From NCBI GenBank assembly GCA_014885115.2, contig WKLE02002090.1, positions 1 to 47,992 on the forward strand: a stretch of 47,992 nucleotides of DNA, given 5' to 3'. This DNA comes from Asterionellopsis glacialis. Lineage: Eukaryota > Bacillariophyta > Plagiogrammaphyceae > Rhaphoneidales > Asterionellopsidaceae. Positions 1 through 10,899 of the stretch are shown in pieces (the first letter of the stretch is position 1; every line of letters starts with the position of its first letter). Below the pieces are notes generated by a model. The model was not told the origin of the DNA and did no database searches. It saw only the letters and a list, made by a program, of their open reading frames with translations. A program made the translations under genes and the position numbers.

Positions 1-19
1 CGTTTATGTTCATAGTGCA

Positions 20-3000
20 CTATCGTATCGCAAATACAACAAGGTCATTATGGTAAGGCCACATACAATTTGTTTCAGTATCCCACCATGAACCTTGGCC
101 CTCATAAATAACATGAAATCCAGCAACTTCCAAATTTTGTATTGCTCGATGGAATCGTTCAACCCTGCGTTCTTTGGTAAAAGACCATTCGAAGACGACA
201 TTTGTAACGTCAAGCCACATCTCCATTTGGGAAGATTCTTCTGACAACAGAATGTCGACTTCTGCTCCTTCGCAATCTAATTTCACAAAAGTAATTCCTG
301 GTTGCAAGGCACCGCCAGATCCAAAGAAGGGTACCGTTGTAACTTGGGAACGAGTTAAAACCGTTTCTTGGGCCTTTGAGGGCAACTTTGTTCCAGCCTT
401 GTCAACATACTGTGAATAATCTTCAAGAGAATGTCTCCATGTATTCAATGTTCCGTCGTTGCGAGTCCGAGCATGAACTAAATTTTTCATTGCAGCATCA
501 CCGTGAGCAACTGCGCAGCCGTGGATCTCTACAACTTGGCGTTCGTTAGTGTTCTCCAGGTTGTTACCGTGTTGCTTGAGATTCTGTTTTAGGAACATCA
601 AATTCACTGGTTCTGGTTCATATGCGATAACTTTTTCACATCCAAGACTCAAAGCGTATCGAGAAAAGACTCCAATATGTGCACCAATATCAAGTACAGC
701 TTTATGACCTTTTGGCGAGAAACCAAATTGATGCACATTTGTCTTGAGCTTCTTATTCGACAAGGCGCTTCCCAATGACTTGGGTGCTAATTCATATGCA
801 CAACCCCTTACGGTATCAAGAATCTCGTTGATGACCAATGCGTCAGTTGAATTCTTTCGAAACTTTAAGACAGGAAAATGTGGAAGTGCTAATGTATGAG
901 CATCCACTAGTAACCTTGCCCTGACGTCTTCTTTGGTTTCACCTGCACATACAAATGATTCTTCTCGTTTTTCCGGTGTAAACCAAACTAGAGAATAACG
1001 TTCTCCTTCAAATGGTTCTGTAGAATGAATCTGTTTCCAGCCATCGAATTCAAGTGGTTGATAACGAACACCATAAGAATTTCCTTCGACGACTAATTCT
1101 CCTCCCACGTAATCTCCCAGACCCACAATCATGGAAAAACTCTGCCCTTGACCTTTTCCACTGTCTACGTGGGGAGTGAATTCTGCATTTCGATTCACTG
1201 CACAGTGTGTAGATAGCTCTCTTTTCTTTCTACCGACGATCTTTTCCATCCCTTCCGCAGCAGGTAAAGTGTTGAAAGCAAGTTCTTCTTCGAGCTGAAA
1301 GACAGCCTTAACTAGGTCTGGGAACAGCTCATTACCCATTGGAAGGCTTCCATTGAATAGTTGTGGATTCACAACTGTAAATGAGCCACACTGTGATACC
1401 TGTCCTTGAAAATGTGATGACGTCGCTCGTACCGTCTTAGACGAAGACGATGGATCCTGGAAACTGTCAGACTCTGTTTTTTCTGTACGACTTACTGTAG
1501 GTGATCGAATAATCCGTGAACGAGCTCCGGATGTGACAGGCCACTTTTTCTCCTGACAAACATTTCGAAGTAATGATAGCGTTTTCTCGTACACTTTTGG
1601 AGTTGTCGAAAAATCAGCATCTTGCTTTGCCAATAATATTTGTCTTGACCTTTCTGCATCCTTTTGCCTATTCTGTATTTGTTTTTCTCGAAAGGCATCG
1701 TCAGCTGCAACCTTATCAAGCTGATTTTGAATTCGTATACTTGTAACATGCTCTAGTTCTCCAAGCCATGACTGTTCCTCTTCAATAGCAACCGTTGCTC
1801 TTCGACCATCTAACAAATGTGATTGTAACATATGAAGCCATTCCTTAGATTTATCCACTTGGTTGGTGTTTGTGGCTGATTTTGTGTCAAACAAAGTATT
1901 ACCCGACACCAACTCTACAAAATGAAATCTTGAGGAACTAAAATACAATCGCCCTTCGGGTGCAACAGGAGTTTCAATACAAATATCAGATCTGGTTGCT
2001 ATATCAAAATATTTGGGTGGTAGCCAACCCTTGGCTATAGCAAAAGCAGATGCCACCATGCGACGAATCTGTCCCTTGACAAATCCATCACCACGAAATT
2101 CTAAAACAACCAAGGGTTCATCGTCATTATCAAGGAGAAACCCAGATAACCTTGCTCGGTCAACACTTCTCCATACAGGTTCATTACTAGGACTAGCCAT
2201 CCCCCCCAAGGATGGATCACAAAAGTTATGCCATGGTCGTCTTTCCTTTAACCACAGTGCTCCAAATCGACCACGTGATGGAACAAGTGTAGTTTTAATG
2301 GACGTTGTAGCTGCTGTGGCACTAGCAGTAGCAGACCCCATACCTTCACCTTTGTCATTTACGTCACCTGTTTCTGAAGGTGCACATGTTTTCTTCTCTT
2401 GGTCTTCTTCCTGTTGTTCTTGATGCTGTTGAACATCACGACTTTCTGCACATTTCAATGCTTCTTTAAATTTTAATATAGATGCTGGTGTATTGTATGT
2501 TCTTGAATGATGTCCATTCTGATTAGCTTGACGTTGTTGATCTACCTTACCTCGTACCCATTTTGCAGATTCTTTCGATTCGTCTAACCATCGCAGTGGC
2601 ATGATATAATGATATGCACGTTGGGAGCAACTTTGTTCCGCATGAAATTTGGTTGATACAGGTATACTTTCCACATTTAAGATACAAATATCTAATAAAT
2701 TGTTGTCCTTGCTGTTGTTGTTATCACTGCTGTAAGGGTTATCTTCATCCATAATATCTTGCATACGCTTTACAAGTTGGTTTGTGAGTTGTTGGGGTCC
2801 ACCTTTATAATGAATACCAATCACATCAGATGCTGCACTACATGATATTTCTTGCGACAATGATGGATGTCGTAATTTCGCAGCAGATGCTTGTGTAATG
2901 GAGGACGGTCCACCTTTTCCTTCTTCAACGGGTGATGATGGATACAAGGATACTAATGCTTTAAAGAAAGAATTCCATACTCTATTGGCTGCAGTTTCAT

Positions 3001-3709
3001 TTGTATAGTTTGTAGTATTTAAGTGTTCGGGTGTCTTTGTCGTCAACGTGTCAGAAGAAGCAGCAGCAGCAGCAGCAGCAGCAGTAACGGTAGTAGAATT
3101 AGTATTGTTGTTTGACGGAACATAATATCCAAATTGAATGGCTACTTTGCGTTTGTCCAATTCTAAAATATCCCGACGAGTCACATTTTTAGTATCATTT
3201 GGTGCAGCAGCAGCAGCAGCTTCTTTGGCACGATTGTAACAGTCTGTACTAGAACGTAAATGTCGAAATATAGCATTACGTGATGCAAATTCTTCATTAC
3301 AAAATTGACAAATATTCTTTTTTTTGGTAGAAGAAGAAGAATCGTTGTTGTTTTTCATGATGGCAGCAGCAGTTGTTGTTGCCGTTGACAGTGGTTGATC
3401 TTGATTACTTCTTATCTCAGACGAGGACGACGACGAAGATTGTAACGACGTACAAGAAGGATGGATTTTTCTAGTAGTTGTAGTAGTGGTAGCGGTAGCA
3501 AGGAAGTTTTGCGGATAATGTAGATGGAGTTGTTGTTGTGGAAATGGTAAAGAAGAAAAAGAAGATTTCGGTAGCGACTTGAAAGACGATGAGAATAACG
3601 GACGCTTATTGTTGTGATGCGGGGCAATGAGGAAACTATGGCTTGATTTCGACTTGGACAATACTGAAACTAAAATGGAAGGAACTACAGATAGTTTCAC
3701 TAATTTCAT
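20..3709 (-). CDS. Four-domain fusion: zinc finger, TruA-like pseudouridine synthase, 2OG-Fe(II) oxygenase, FkbM methyltransferase
   Basis: This is one uninterrupted ORF of 1229 residues starting at an ATG. Seen in order: an N-terminal basic/hydrophobic presequence (about 1-40, possibly organelle targeting); a low-complexity segment; a C-x2-C...H...C zinc finger (about 134-158); and a TruA-like pseudouridine synthase region (about 187-600). The last has a candidate catalytic Asp at 295 (SAASDVIGIH), an RAYHY strand and the late TruA motif KGQIRRMV. A prolyl-hydroxylase-like fold follows (about 770-915), with an HVD iron-binding pair near 846 and a distal His near 895. An FkbM-type SAM methyltransferase ends the protein (about 1000-1229), with VLDIGAHIGVFS as the SAM loop and VKLDCEGAE. 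Known: TruA enzymes isomerise U to pseudouridine in tRNA. Inferred: the other domains further modify the same RNA or a bound protein. Poly-Ala/CAG tracts lie near residues 210-220. It is divergently transcribed from the PP2A subunit gene. The domain calls are fairly secure; substrate and compartment are unknown. Confidence 0.85.
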   Translation of the reverse strand: MKLVKLSVVPSILVSVLSKSKSSHSFLIAPHHNNKRPLFSSSFKSLPKSSFSSLPFPQQQLHLHYPQNFLATATTTTTTRKIHPSCTSLQSSSSSSSEIRSNQDQPLSTATTTAAAIMKNNNDSSSSTKKKNICQFCNEEFASRNAIFRHLRSSTDCYNRAKEAAAAAAPNDTKNVTRRDILELDKRKVAIQFGYYVPSNNNTNSTTVTAAAAAAAASSDTLTTKTPEHLNTTNYTNETAANRVWNSFFKALVSLYPSSPVEEGKGGPSSITQASAAKLRHPSLSQEISCSAASDVIGIHYKGGPQQLTNQLVKRMQDIMDEDNPYSSDNNNSKDNNLLDICILNVESIPVSTKFHAEQSCSQRAYHYIMPLRWLDESKESAKWVRGKVDQQRQANQNGHHSRTYNTPASILKFKEALKCAESRDVQQHQEQQEEDQEKKTCAPSETGDVNDKGEGMGSATASATAATTSIKTTLVPSRGRFGALWLKERRPWHNFCDPSLGGMASPSNEPVWRSVDRARLSGFLLDNDDEPLVVLEFRGDGFVKGQIRRMVASAFAIAKGWLPPKYFDIATRSDICIETPVAPEGRLYFSSSRFHFVELVSGNTLFDTKSATNTNQVDKSKEWLHMLQSHLLDGRRATVAIEEEQSWLGELEHVTSIRIQNQLDKVAADDAFREKQIQNRQKDAERSRQILLAKQDADFSTTPKVYEKTLSLLRNVCQEKKWPVTSGARSRIIRSPTVSRTEKTESDSFQDPSSSSKTVRATSSHFQGQVSQCGSFTVVNPQLFNGSLPMGNELFPDLVKAVFQLEEELAFNTLPAAEGMEKIVGRKKRELSTHCAVNRNAEFTPHVDSGKGQGQSFSMIVGLGDYVGGELVVEGNSYGVRYQPLEFDGWKQIHSTEPFEGERYSLVWFTPEKREESFVCAGETKEDVRARLLVDAHTLALPHFPVLKFRKNSTDALVINEILDTVRGCAYELAPKSLGSALSNKKLKTNVHQFGFSPKGHKAVLDIGAHIGVFSRYALSLGCEKVIAYEPEPVNLMFLKQNLKQHGNNLENTNERQVVEIHGCAVAHGDAAMKNLVHARTRNDGTLNTWRHSLEDYSQYVDKAGTKLPSKAQETVLTRSQVTTVPFFGSGGALQPGITFVKLDCEGAEVDILLSEESSQMEMWLDVTNVVFEWSFTKERRVERFHRAIQNLEVAGFHVIYEGQGSWWDTETNCMWPYHNDLVVFAIR

Positions 3710-4695
3710 TCCCTGATGTTCAATACCACAAAGAATATGGGTATGGATTAAAAATATTGGTCCTGTTTCTATAACATCAACAGTATGCCGATACTTTTTG
3801 TTTATTTCGAACTACAGTCGTTTCTGGTGTCTGTTGTGATTCTTCCTGCATCAAAAAAGAGAAAAAGAAATAATAATATTAGCACCGCAGAAAAAGAATT
3901 TGTGGGGATGTCGCCAAAGCTCTCGATCCATTTTTCTGCGCATCCCGTTATGCGCGGACAAGTAATAGAGAGGGACTCAATTTTTCTCTTTCAGTCATGA
4001 GTGTGTATGGACGACTCACTCGACCAAACGAAATACTAGGTACCCCTTTTAGAGAGAAGCACACATAAAAATATACACGTTAGACATTAGCAGAGTAAAT
4101 GATAGGGAGATCAAAAGAAAATTTGAAAATGAACAAATTTGATTGGTCAAAATGAAGAGTTTCCTGCCTGCCGGGCGTTCCCCTTCTCCCTGTTATTCTC
4201 TGTCTTTTGAGCTTTTTTAGGGGGGGTGGGGTATGATGAACAGCCCAACTGTGAAAAACGCGCTGCGAAATGCATGTACAAATTTCAGTACTTGTTGGTA
4301 CAAACCCGTCAACAGGCAAACAAGACCTGCGTCCGAACCTGTCCGAACGAATGCAATGCAATCCGCTCTACTCTCTGTGCAGGTTGAGATAATGCATGCA
4401 CAATAACTCAGCTTTCTTTATATAGAGCTTTGTATCCCCTTGACGTAGTTCAAACTCAGAGCATTGCATTCTGACATCTCAATCGTCGTAGATTACTTGC
4501 AACAAAGTTAGATTACAACACCATTACAGAGGTGTCAATCATATTATAGTGGGTTTGGAGTGAGTGGGTTTGAGTTGCCGATAAGGAGTTCTTACAAGAC
4601 TCACTTGCCCACACATCAAACAAAAAAGATTTGGAGAGCGACCGCAGCATAACACAGCATAATAGCATAACATAGTACATAAATATATTTCAATC
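3710..4695. other. Divergent intergenic region, 986 bp
   Basis: This stretch separates two divergently transcribed genes and should hold both promoters. A TATATAG at 4420-4426 lies about 270 bp upstream of the PP2A-subunit ATG and could be a TATA element with a long 5' leader. Several short ORFs here have no recognisable protein and biased composition, so I do not support them as genes. Confidence 0.5.
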
Positions 4696-6962
4696 ATGGC
4701 AGCTGAAATTAAAATGGATGAGCTTCTTGTCTCATGGTTAGGGAATGATACGGTATATGAAAATGTAATGAGTTTAATTGAAAGTTACAAAAAGGCAGCC
4801 GAAGCAGCAAAACAAAAAGAAAATAACGATAACTTGGTGACAAAGGGGAGTGCTGATGGTGGTGAAGATAGTACTGTCACTGCAGAAAAGGGTGGTGGGA
4901 GTGGTGCACTGTCTGTCTCTTCTCATGAAGCGGAAGATAATTTAAGTACTGCCAATACTACACAACATTCATCCTCTACGGAAGGAACAGGTACCGTGGT
5001 GATTCCACCATTTTATCCTACTACTACGGGTGGTGGTGGTGCAGCTGCTTCACCCAAATCTGGAGAATCATCCATCACACGAAGACGTCGATCTATAGTA
5101 CCTGAGTATGAGACAGGTACGTGGGAACCACTGGAAGAATCTACTTCTTCTTGTGAAACACCAAAATCTAAACAACAACAAGAGGACATAGACTCATCCT
5201 CACATGCAGGGGATAAAGATCCAGGTACAAGTACTGCTGCAAATGACAATGACAACAACAATAAGAAAAAGAATGATACTCAATCATCACCATGTGTACG
5301 AGATCAAATTTATTCGATATATGAAGAACTTGGTGAAGGTGGTGTAAGTAGTAGTGGTCTTTCCAATTCTCCCGTGTTGGGAAGTGCCTTATCTGGTATT
5401 GATGGTGATTTTGAGGAAGAGGAGCCGGGTAGCATTCCAACCAGTACGAGTCGTTCCAAACTTGGAGGTGCTGCAAGTTCAGAAGAACAATCCAAGTATT
5501 TGACAGCGGATAATTTTGTTCGTGTGACGAAGGAAATTTTTAAATTTCCATCCTTTTTTAATCGACCCTTATACTCTCGTATTGTTCAATTATGGAATTT
5601 AAAGAATGGCATTACAAAGCCGCCTGAGAATGAAGATGATGTTGAGAATGAAAATAATGAAACTGAGGAGGATAATGTTATTACAATTGATATGATTCAA
5701 TGGTATTGGAAAAAGGAAATTGAACCATATGATGCACATGATCGATTCTTTCGCTTATTGAAACAACCCGAAAATGAATACATTGGACGTGATGACTTTT
5801 TACCTTACATTAAGGAATTATTGAATGAACATCCTGTACGTATTACCAAGTGGGGGTGGTGGGACATTCGTCCTCCCTCCATACATGAGTTGCGATTGTA
5901 TACGCCTAGCGCTTTACTAATGTTTATTTTTTTGCTTTCGTTTCCATTCCAACACCCCAGGGACTTGAATTTTTATCCAACCATGCAGAATTTCAAGAAA
6001 AGTATGCAGTGACTGTTATTACACGTATATTTTATTCTGTCAATAGATGTCATTCGGGACGGATTACATCACGACAATTACGTCGTTCTGATTTATTAGA
6101 TGCCTTCAAACAGGTAGATGAAGAAGAAGATATCAATAAGGTTACACGATACTTTTCTTACGAACATTTTTATGTATTGTATTGTAGATTTTGGGAATTG
6201 GACACGGATAGAGATTATCGTATCACACGTGAAGATTTACTAAAGTATGGCGACCATAGCTTGAGTCATATGATTGTAGATCGTATCTTCGATGCCGCAC
6301 CCCGACCCTTTGAATGTGACTCCGTCACGGCCGAAGATGGCACCAAGGCTATTGATCGAGATTATTTAAGCTACGAGGATTTCATTTTCTTCATGTTGAG
6401 TGAAGAAGATAAAGCGAATGAAGTTTCGGTACGGTATTGGTTCTCCTGTGTCGATGTGGATGGTGATGGAAAGTTAAACAATATGGAAATGAGATCCTTT
6501 TATGCAGTACAATTACATAGAATGCAATGTATGGGACACGAAATTGTTCCCTTTGAAGATATGCTATGCCAAATGATGGATATGATTAAACCACAGAATC
6601 CAAATTATTTGGTAGCCGAAGACTTTTTACAATCGGAATGTGCACAAGTATCGGGTGCCTTATTTGACGCCTTGTTTAATTTGAACAAGTACTTGATGTT
6701 TGAACAACGCGATCCCTTTGTGGAACGACAAAAGAGAGAGGATGAATTTGAGACTGATTGGGATCGATTTGCTTGTATTGATTACAATCGGTTGGCCATG
6801 GAAGAAGAAGCTAGAGAAGAAGAAGCCATGGAAATTGATTGGGTGACAGTAGATGATGAAGATGAAGATAGTGGTGAATTTTCAAATTCAATTGGTGGTG
6901 GTGGAGGCAGCAATAGTGGTGGAAGTGGCAGTGGTGGTGGATCATCTGAAGCTCCATTTTAA
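4696..6962 (+). CDS. PP2A B''-type (PPP2R3-like) EF-hand regulatory subunit, two exons
   Basis: Exons are 4696-5835 and 5961-6962, giving 713 residues. The 125-bp intron (GTACGT...CCCCAG) is in phase 0 and restores the B'' continuity from NEHP into GLEFLSNHAEF. Residues 1-265 are a low-complexity acidic/Ser/Gly region. The conserved core starts near 266 (KYLTADNFVRVTKEIF), continues with FFNRPLYSRIVQLW and TRIFYSVNR, and includes DYFSYEHF-like (RYFSYEHFYVLYCRFWELD). Two EF-hand loops are visible: DTDRDYRITRED near 460 and DVDGDGKLNNME near 545, the latter canonical. The tail is acidic then Gly/Ser-rich. Known for the family: B'' subunits bind the PP2A A/C core and give Ca2+-responsive substrate choice. 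Without splicing, the sequence would read as two separate ORFs. It converges on the TatB-like gene with only 175 bp between stop codons. Confidence 0.9.
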
Positions 6963-7137
6963 TGTTTCTGCAAGATAACAAAAGAAATGCATAATGATGT
7001 GAATGGTCCCAACACGGACGAATAAAAACAAGAATAATGAAACGAACCCCTTATGCCCATGGTGGCAGATGACGACAAGAACTCATGATCATAACTAATA
7101 ATAATTTTTAAAAATGAAACATAATTGAAACTACAAA

Positions 7138-7959
7138 TTAGTTTTCTTTTTTAGATTCTTCTTCTTTCTGTTTTCTTTTTTGAAGACGTTCTTCTTGAAC
7201 ACGATCTACTTTCGATTGCAATGCATCTTCCTGTTCTTGAACAACTCGATCGTATTGGTCATAAATTAATGTTTCTTGTAATAAGTTTGCCAATATAACA
7301 CTTCCACCAGTTACACCGCTACTTTGTGAATGCCGTTGTTGTTCAGCTTTAGATTTAAATCCGATACCCTGGTTTACCCATTCCTCCTCTGCAACTGCTG
7401 CTACAGCTTGTGATCGAGGTGCTAATTGTCGAATGGTAGCTGCAGATGATGATTCTTCTACTGTCTCGGATGTTGGTGATGATGAAATCACGGACTGTAA
7501 TGAATCCGCAGTTGAATTTTGAACTGGAATAGTAGAAGGAATATGTGTTTGCATGGTTTGTAGAGGATTGATTTGTGGAGAAGCTGCTGAAACATTATTT
7601 GATGAAAGTGACAATGGTGGTGATGTTGTTGGCATCTGCGGAGGCGCACCTATCTTGCGTTGTCGATTGGCACCTGATACAGTCGAACCTAATTGCTTGG
7701 GTGCAGAAGTTGATAAAATTAGTTCTGTTTTTACAGCATCTAATTCACGCAATCCTGCCCGAAGTTCATTTTGTAATTGACGTAATTCATTTTGGCTTGC
7801 AAATCTATCAGCTCGTGCTCTTGCACCCTGTAATAATCCTACAATACGACCCATTTGCACCCCCATATAATTAAATGCTCGTGGTAAATCTTTCCGTCCA
7901 ATTAAAGTAACCCCTGCTACACCTAAAAGGATTAATTCACCCGATGAAATATCAAACAT
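7138..7959 (-). CDS. TatB/TatA-like Sec-independent translocase protein, nuclear-encoded
   Basis: This ORF encodes 273 residues from an ATG (MFDISSGELILLGVAG). The first 60 residues have the TatB layout: MFD start, a short membrane segment (about 8-22) with a Glu near its beginning, a hinge (GRKDLP in place of the common GPKRLP), then an amphipathic helix (about 27-60). A coiled-coil-like stretch with ELRQLQNELRAGL follows. A Ser/Gln/Pro-rich tail and a charged coiled-coil C-terminus (about 225-273) replace the usual short tail. Known: TatA/B proteins work with TatC in folded-protein export in bacteria, plastids and some mitochondria. No transit or signal peptide precedes the Tat domain, unlike plastid Tha4/Hcf106. 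Inferred: a mitochondrial inner-membrane location is more likely than plastid. Possible partners are organelle-encoded and outside the window. Confidence 0.75.
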   Translation of the reverse strand: MFDISSGELILLGVAGVTLIGRKDLPRAFNYMGVQMGRIVGLLQGARARADRFASQNELRQLQNELRAGLRELDAVKTELILSTSAPKQLGSTVSGANRQRKIGAPPQMPTTSPPLSLSSNNVSAASPQINPLQTMQTHIPSTIPVQNSTADSLQSVISSSPTSETVEESSSAATIRQLAPRSQAVAAVAEEEWVNQGIGFKSKAEQQRHSQSSGVTGGSVILANLLQETLIYDQYDRVVQEQEDALQSKVDRVQEERLQKRKQKEEESKKEN

Positions 7960-9693
7960 TCTTGTTTCGTTTCGTTTCCTTTCTGCTCCTGGTCTTTTAT
8001 TTTGTCTTGTCTGTTTTTTTAGATGCCGCTAGCTTTCGCAGGCTTTTAATCTAAGAACTGTGGAATGCTAAATAGTTCCTTCAAACTTCAAATCTATGTT
8101 GGATATTGATGACCAAGAAGGGTGATTGATGATGCTTTGATAATTTGATGAAAATTAATGATGAGGGGCTTGAATGCGGGTTTTGGACGTTGTGACCCAA
8201 AAAAAGCAATAGGAGATCGAGCAACGCGAGAGCACATTTATCCCTAATTTTGGCGAAACTCGATGGGGTTTTTCCTTCCGACTCGAGTGATAAAAAAATA
8301 AGAATTAGTCTAGTATTATATTATAATATTTATTTATGTATGATGTGTATTTATTAATACTTCCTAAACTTTTTTATGACCCGTTGCCAAGAAAAACGTA
8401 TTTTATATACCTCTCGTCCTGCCAAGATCGAATATCGGAACCCCGTTTTGGACCGGACCACCGCAGCAAACCTCCTCCCACATGTAAAAAAACACCTCTG
8501 AAGCCTCAGATTGTTGTTGGAACATCACAGAACGAAGATAAAAGGCATTCTTTTTTGCATTTTTCGGATGGACGGCCAGGCTAAAGTGAAGTCGAATTTT
8601 GGAGAGCTCGCAAATATAGCATTTTCCAGATGGAAGGATGGACTAAATTGAAAACAGACTAGACTGATCGAATCAACAACAACAAAAAACATCAACCATG
8701 GCGCTGTCACAACAAGACGACTCCTTTCACACAAGAACATGACAATAAACCTCTTCTTGGCACCATCAAGGGACACCAATCGATTCCCCATATTCATATT
8801 GATTGTTGAGTGTGTGTTGATAAGTTCCAAATCTGGATTAAGGAGAAGAAGTCTGCTTTTTTCGTAGAACCGACTTCGACGTCAATCAACTTCTGGACAA
8901 GCATCAATGACACCATTTGACTCCCTGTCCAATTGTTAATATTCTGGTGGGTTGTTGCTTGGTTTCGTTGTTGTTTGATGGGCATCTGTGGCAGAAAATG
9001 GAGATGTTTGTCATGGTGACATTGAACACTGAGTGCAAAATACAGTAACTCAACAACCAGCTGGAGTCAAGACCTCAGACCACCACCATTCTGTTTGTCT
9101 TGTGATTTAGATTCTGTTTCTTGATGTTATTAGGCAGCTTTGAGGCTTGCAATGTTTTTGAGCTATTTTGAGTATTTTTTGATCTTGGCAGGAAATTGGG
9201 GTCTGAGGGGTACATTTTTTGTGGCAACGGGTCTTATGTGTGAGGGTGGAAAAGGATGTGGGACCATGACATCAGCACCACTGCCCCAGGTTGATGCAAT
9301 GCATCAGCTGTTTTCCCAGTGAAAAGGATCAGGAAAAGTGATCATAAACATTCAGAACAGTACTGTACAAACAGATATCACATATCAGTCTGTTAAAAAT
9401 ATTGTCACCAACCAAGAGAACCCAAAGGAGGGACACTGTATAAGAACACACGTAAAACCAGTGCCACATGTGTCCCTCACAAAGAATTGTACAGTAGTCC
9501 TATTGTCAATTTCATATAAGACTGGAGCTATCAAATCTGGAGCTGTTGATTAGTTTGACTAAGAATTTTTGGTAATCCCGACTTTCGAGAAAAAGCAAAA
9601 AGAAAAACTTGACTCATAATTTTTATTTTTGAGATCGCTTTTTTTCATTTTCATCATGAAGCTCTATACCTTGCTTTCTCACTCCTTTTATTT
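7960..9693. other. Gene-poor intergenic stretch
   Basis: Short ORFs on both strands (for example 8525-8830 minus and 9140-9322 plus) show no recognisable domain, and I do not support them as genes. The region upstream of 7960 presumably carries the promoter of the TatB-like gene. The rest is A+T-rich and lies between that gene and a transposase relic, so undetected transposon sequence may extend into it. Confidence 0.4.
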
Positions 9694-10899
9694 TTAATTT
9701 TGTTTAAGATAGCATCCCCAGGATGGGGACACATAATGTCTTGGTATTCTTTGTATTCCTGGATCTGGGATGACTGGAATGTTGTAGCCCCGCAAAAGTT
9801 GTTTTGTGTTATCTCCACCTAATTTTTTAGCTAGCTCCTGTGTGGTTGTTACAGTACCTTCAATATTGTCTTGTTTTACTAATAATCTGGCTGGATTGTC
9901 CTGTTGTGCTGTAAATATGTGGTTCACTGCTACTGATCCACCTTCAAGTTATTTGTAAAATTTGTTCAAAAAAGAATCATAGTCACGGCAGTCCCCAGTC
10001 TTGTAATTGGACACCCTAACATATTCATGGGTGTCCAAGCTACTAAAGAGTGCATTGTATGTGTAAATGTGGCTCTGTCTGTATTGCTTTTTAAGAGTGT
10101 TGAACCACCTGTCACATGCATTTTTTGTGTGCCCCAGGATCTAAAAAGTAAAGCTGACTTTTTCAAAGAACTCCACCTCCACAAGATAAAGAGCCAGCCT
10201 AAGAACCATATTGTTTTTATTCTGGTCAGTGCAGTTATCCATCAGTATGGTCAACTCTTTTATCCTTTTGTCTCTGCAGAGTAAACCCTTCTCCCAGAAC
10301 TCCTTCATAAGGAGTGACACAACATTATTTCCCCCCCCTTCTTTCCATTCCCCTCATGATAAATGTGCGCTCCGAGACTACCTGCCACCGGGAATGCAAC
10401 AATCAACCACCCCAAAAACATTCACCTTTAAATGGCTAAAGTAGTATGTATCCCCTGGCTGACTATTGCCAAAACAAGGGAGTTCAATGTTTTGACTGTA
10501 GTCGGCCACAAAAATGTAGAGCCTGTCTTCATGTTTTTTCTGATGATCTTCAACAGCTTCCACAATTTTTTGATTGGCATATTTTCTTTGAGCTTGAGCT
10601 TGCTGCACATGTAGAGCTGCCTTTTTAATAAGTTCATCTTGTTCAATGGCTCTTTCATCCTCTTCTAAAGTCATGGCCTGTAGAAGAGGTCCAAGAGCAT
10701 TGGCATCATTGGCAGCAGCAGGAGGAGAAAAATTCGAAGTAGAGGAAGAAGTAGCAGAACTATTAAAATACAATTGTTGTTGTTCTTCTTCTATATTGTT
10801 ATTGCTACTCCTATCTTCCAATTCAGGTTGTTTAGTTTTTAAATATTGAAATTGATTGTGAAACACATGACAATCAGTGCATATGTCTCTTGACGGCAT
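9694..10899 (-). pseudogene. Decayed DDE-superfamily transposase
   Basis: Read on the minus strand, the open part 10899-10378 starts with a small cysteine-containing motif (DICTDCHVFHNQF). It leads through a Gln/Ala-rich helix (HVQQAQAQRKYANQKI) into FVADYSQNIELPCFGNSQPG and YYFSHLKVNVFGVVDC. After a frameshift near 10370-10390 the protein continues with AHIYHEGNGKKGGGNNVVSL and ILMDNCTDQNKNNMVLRLAL. A TAG follows at 10141-10143, then GHTKNACDRWFNTLKK. Another stop occurs at 9949-9951, followed by a last open segment to 9694. The D..N, G-H-K-N and C-D-R-F-N signatures recall a repeated transposase-like family of animals and stramenopiles, probably a DDE nuclease. At least one frameshift and two stops make it inactive. 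A weaker upstream segment on the same strand reaches about 11110. No terminal inverted repeats were identified. Confidence 0.75.

Noticed and set aside
5168..5495. Minus-strand ORFs inside the PP2A subunit gene
   Set aside because: They are antisense shadows of low-complexity coding sequence with no recognisable domain.
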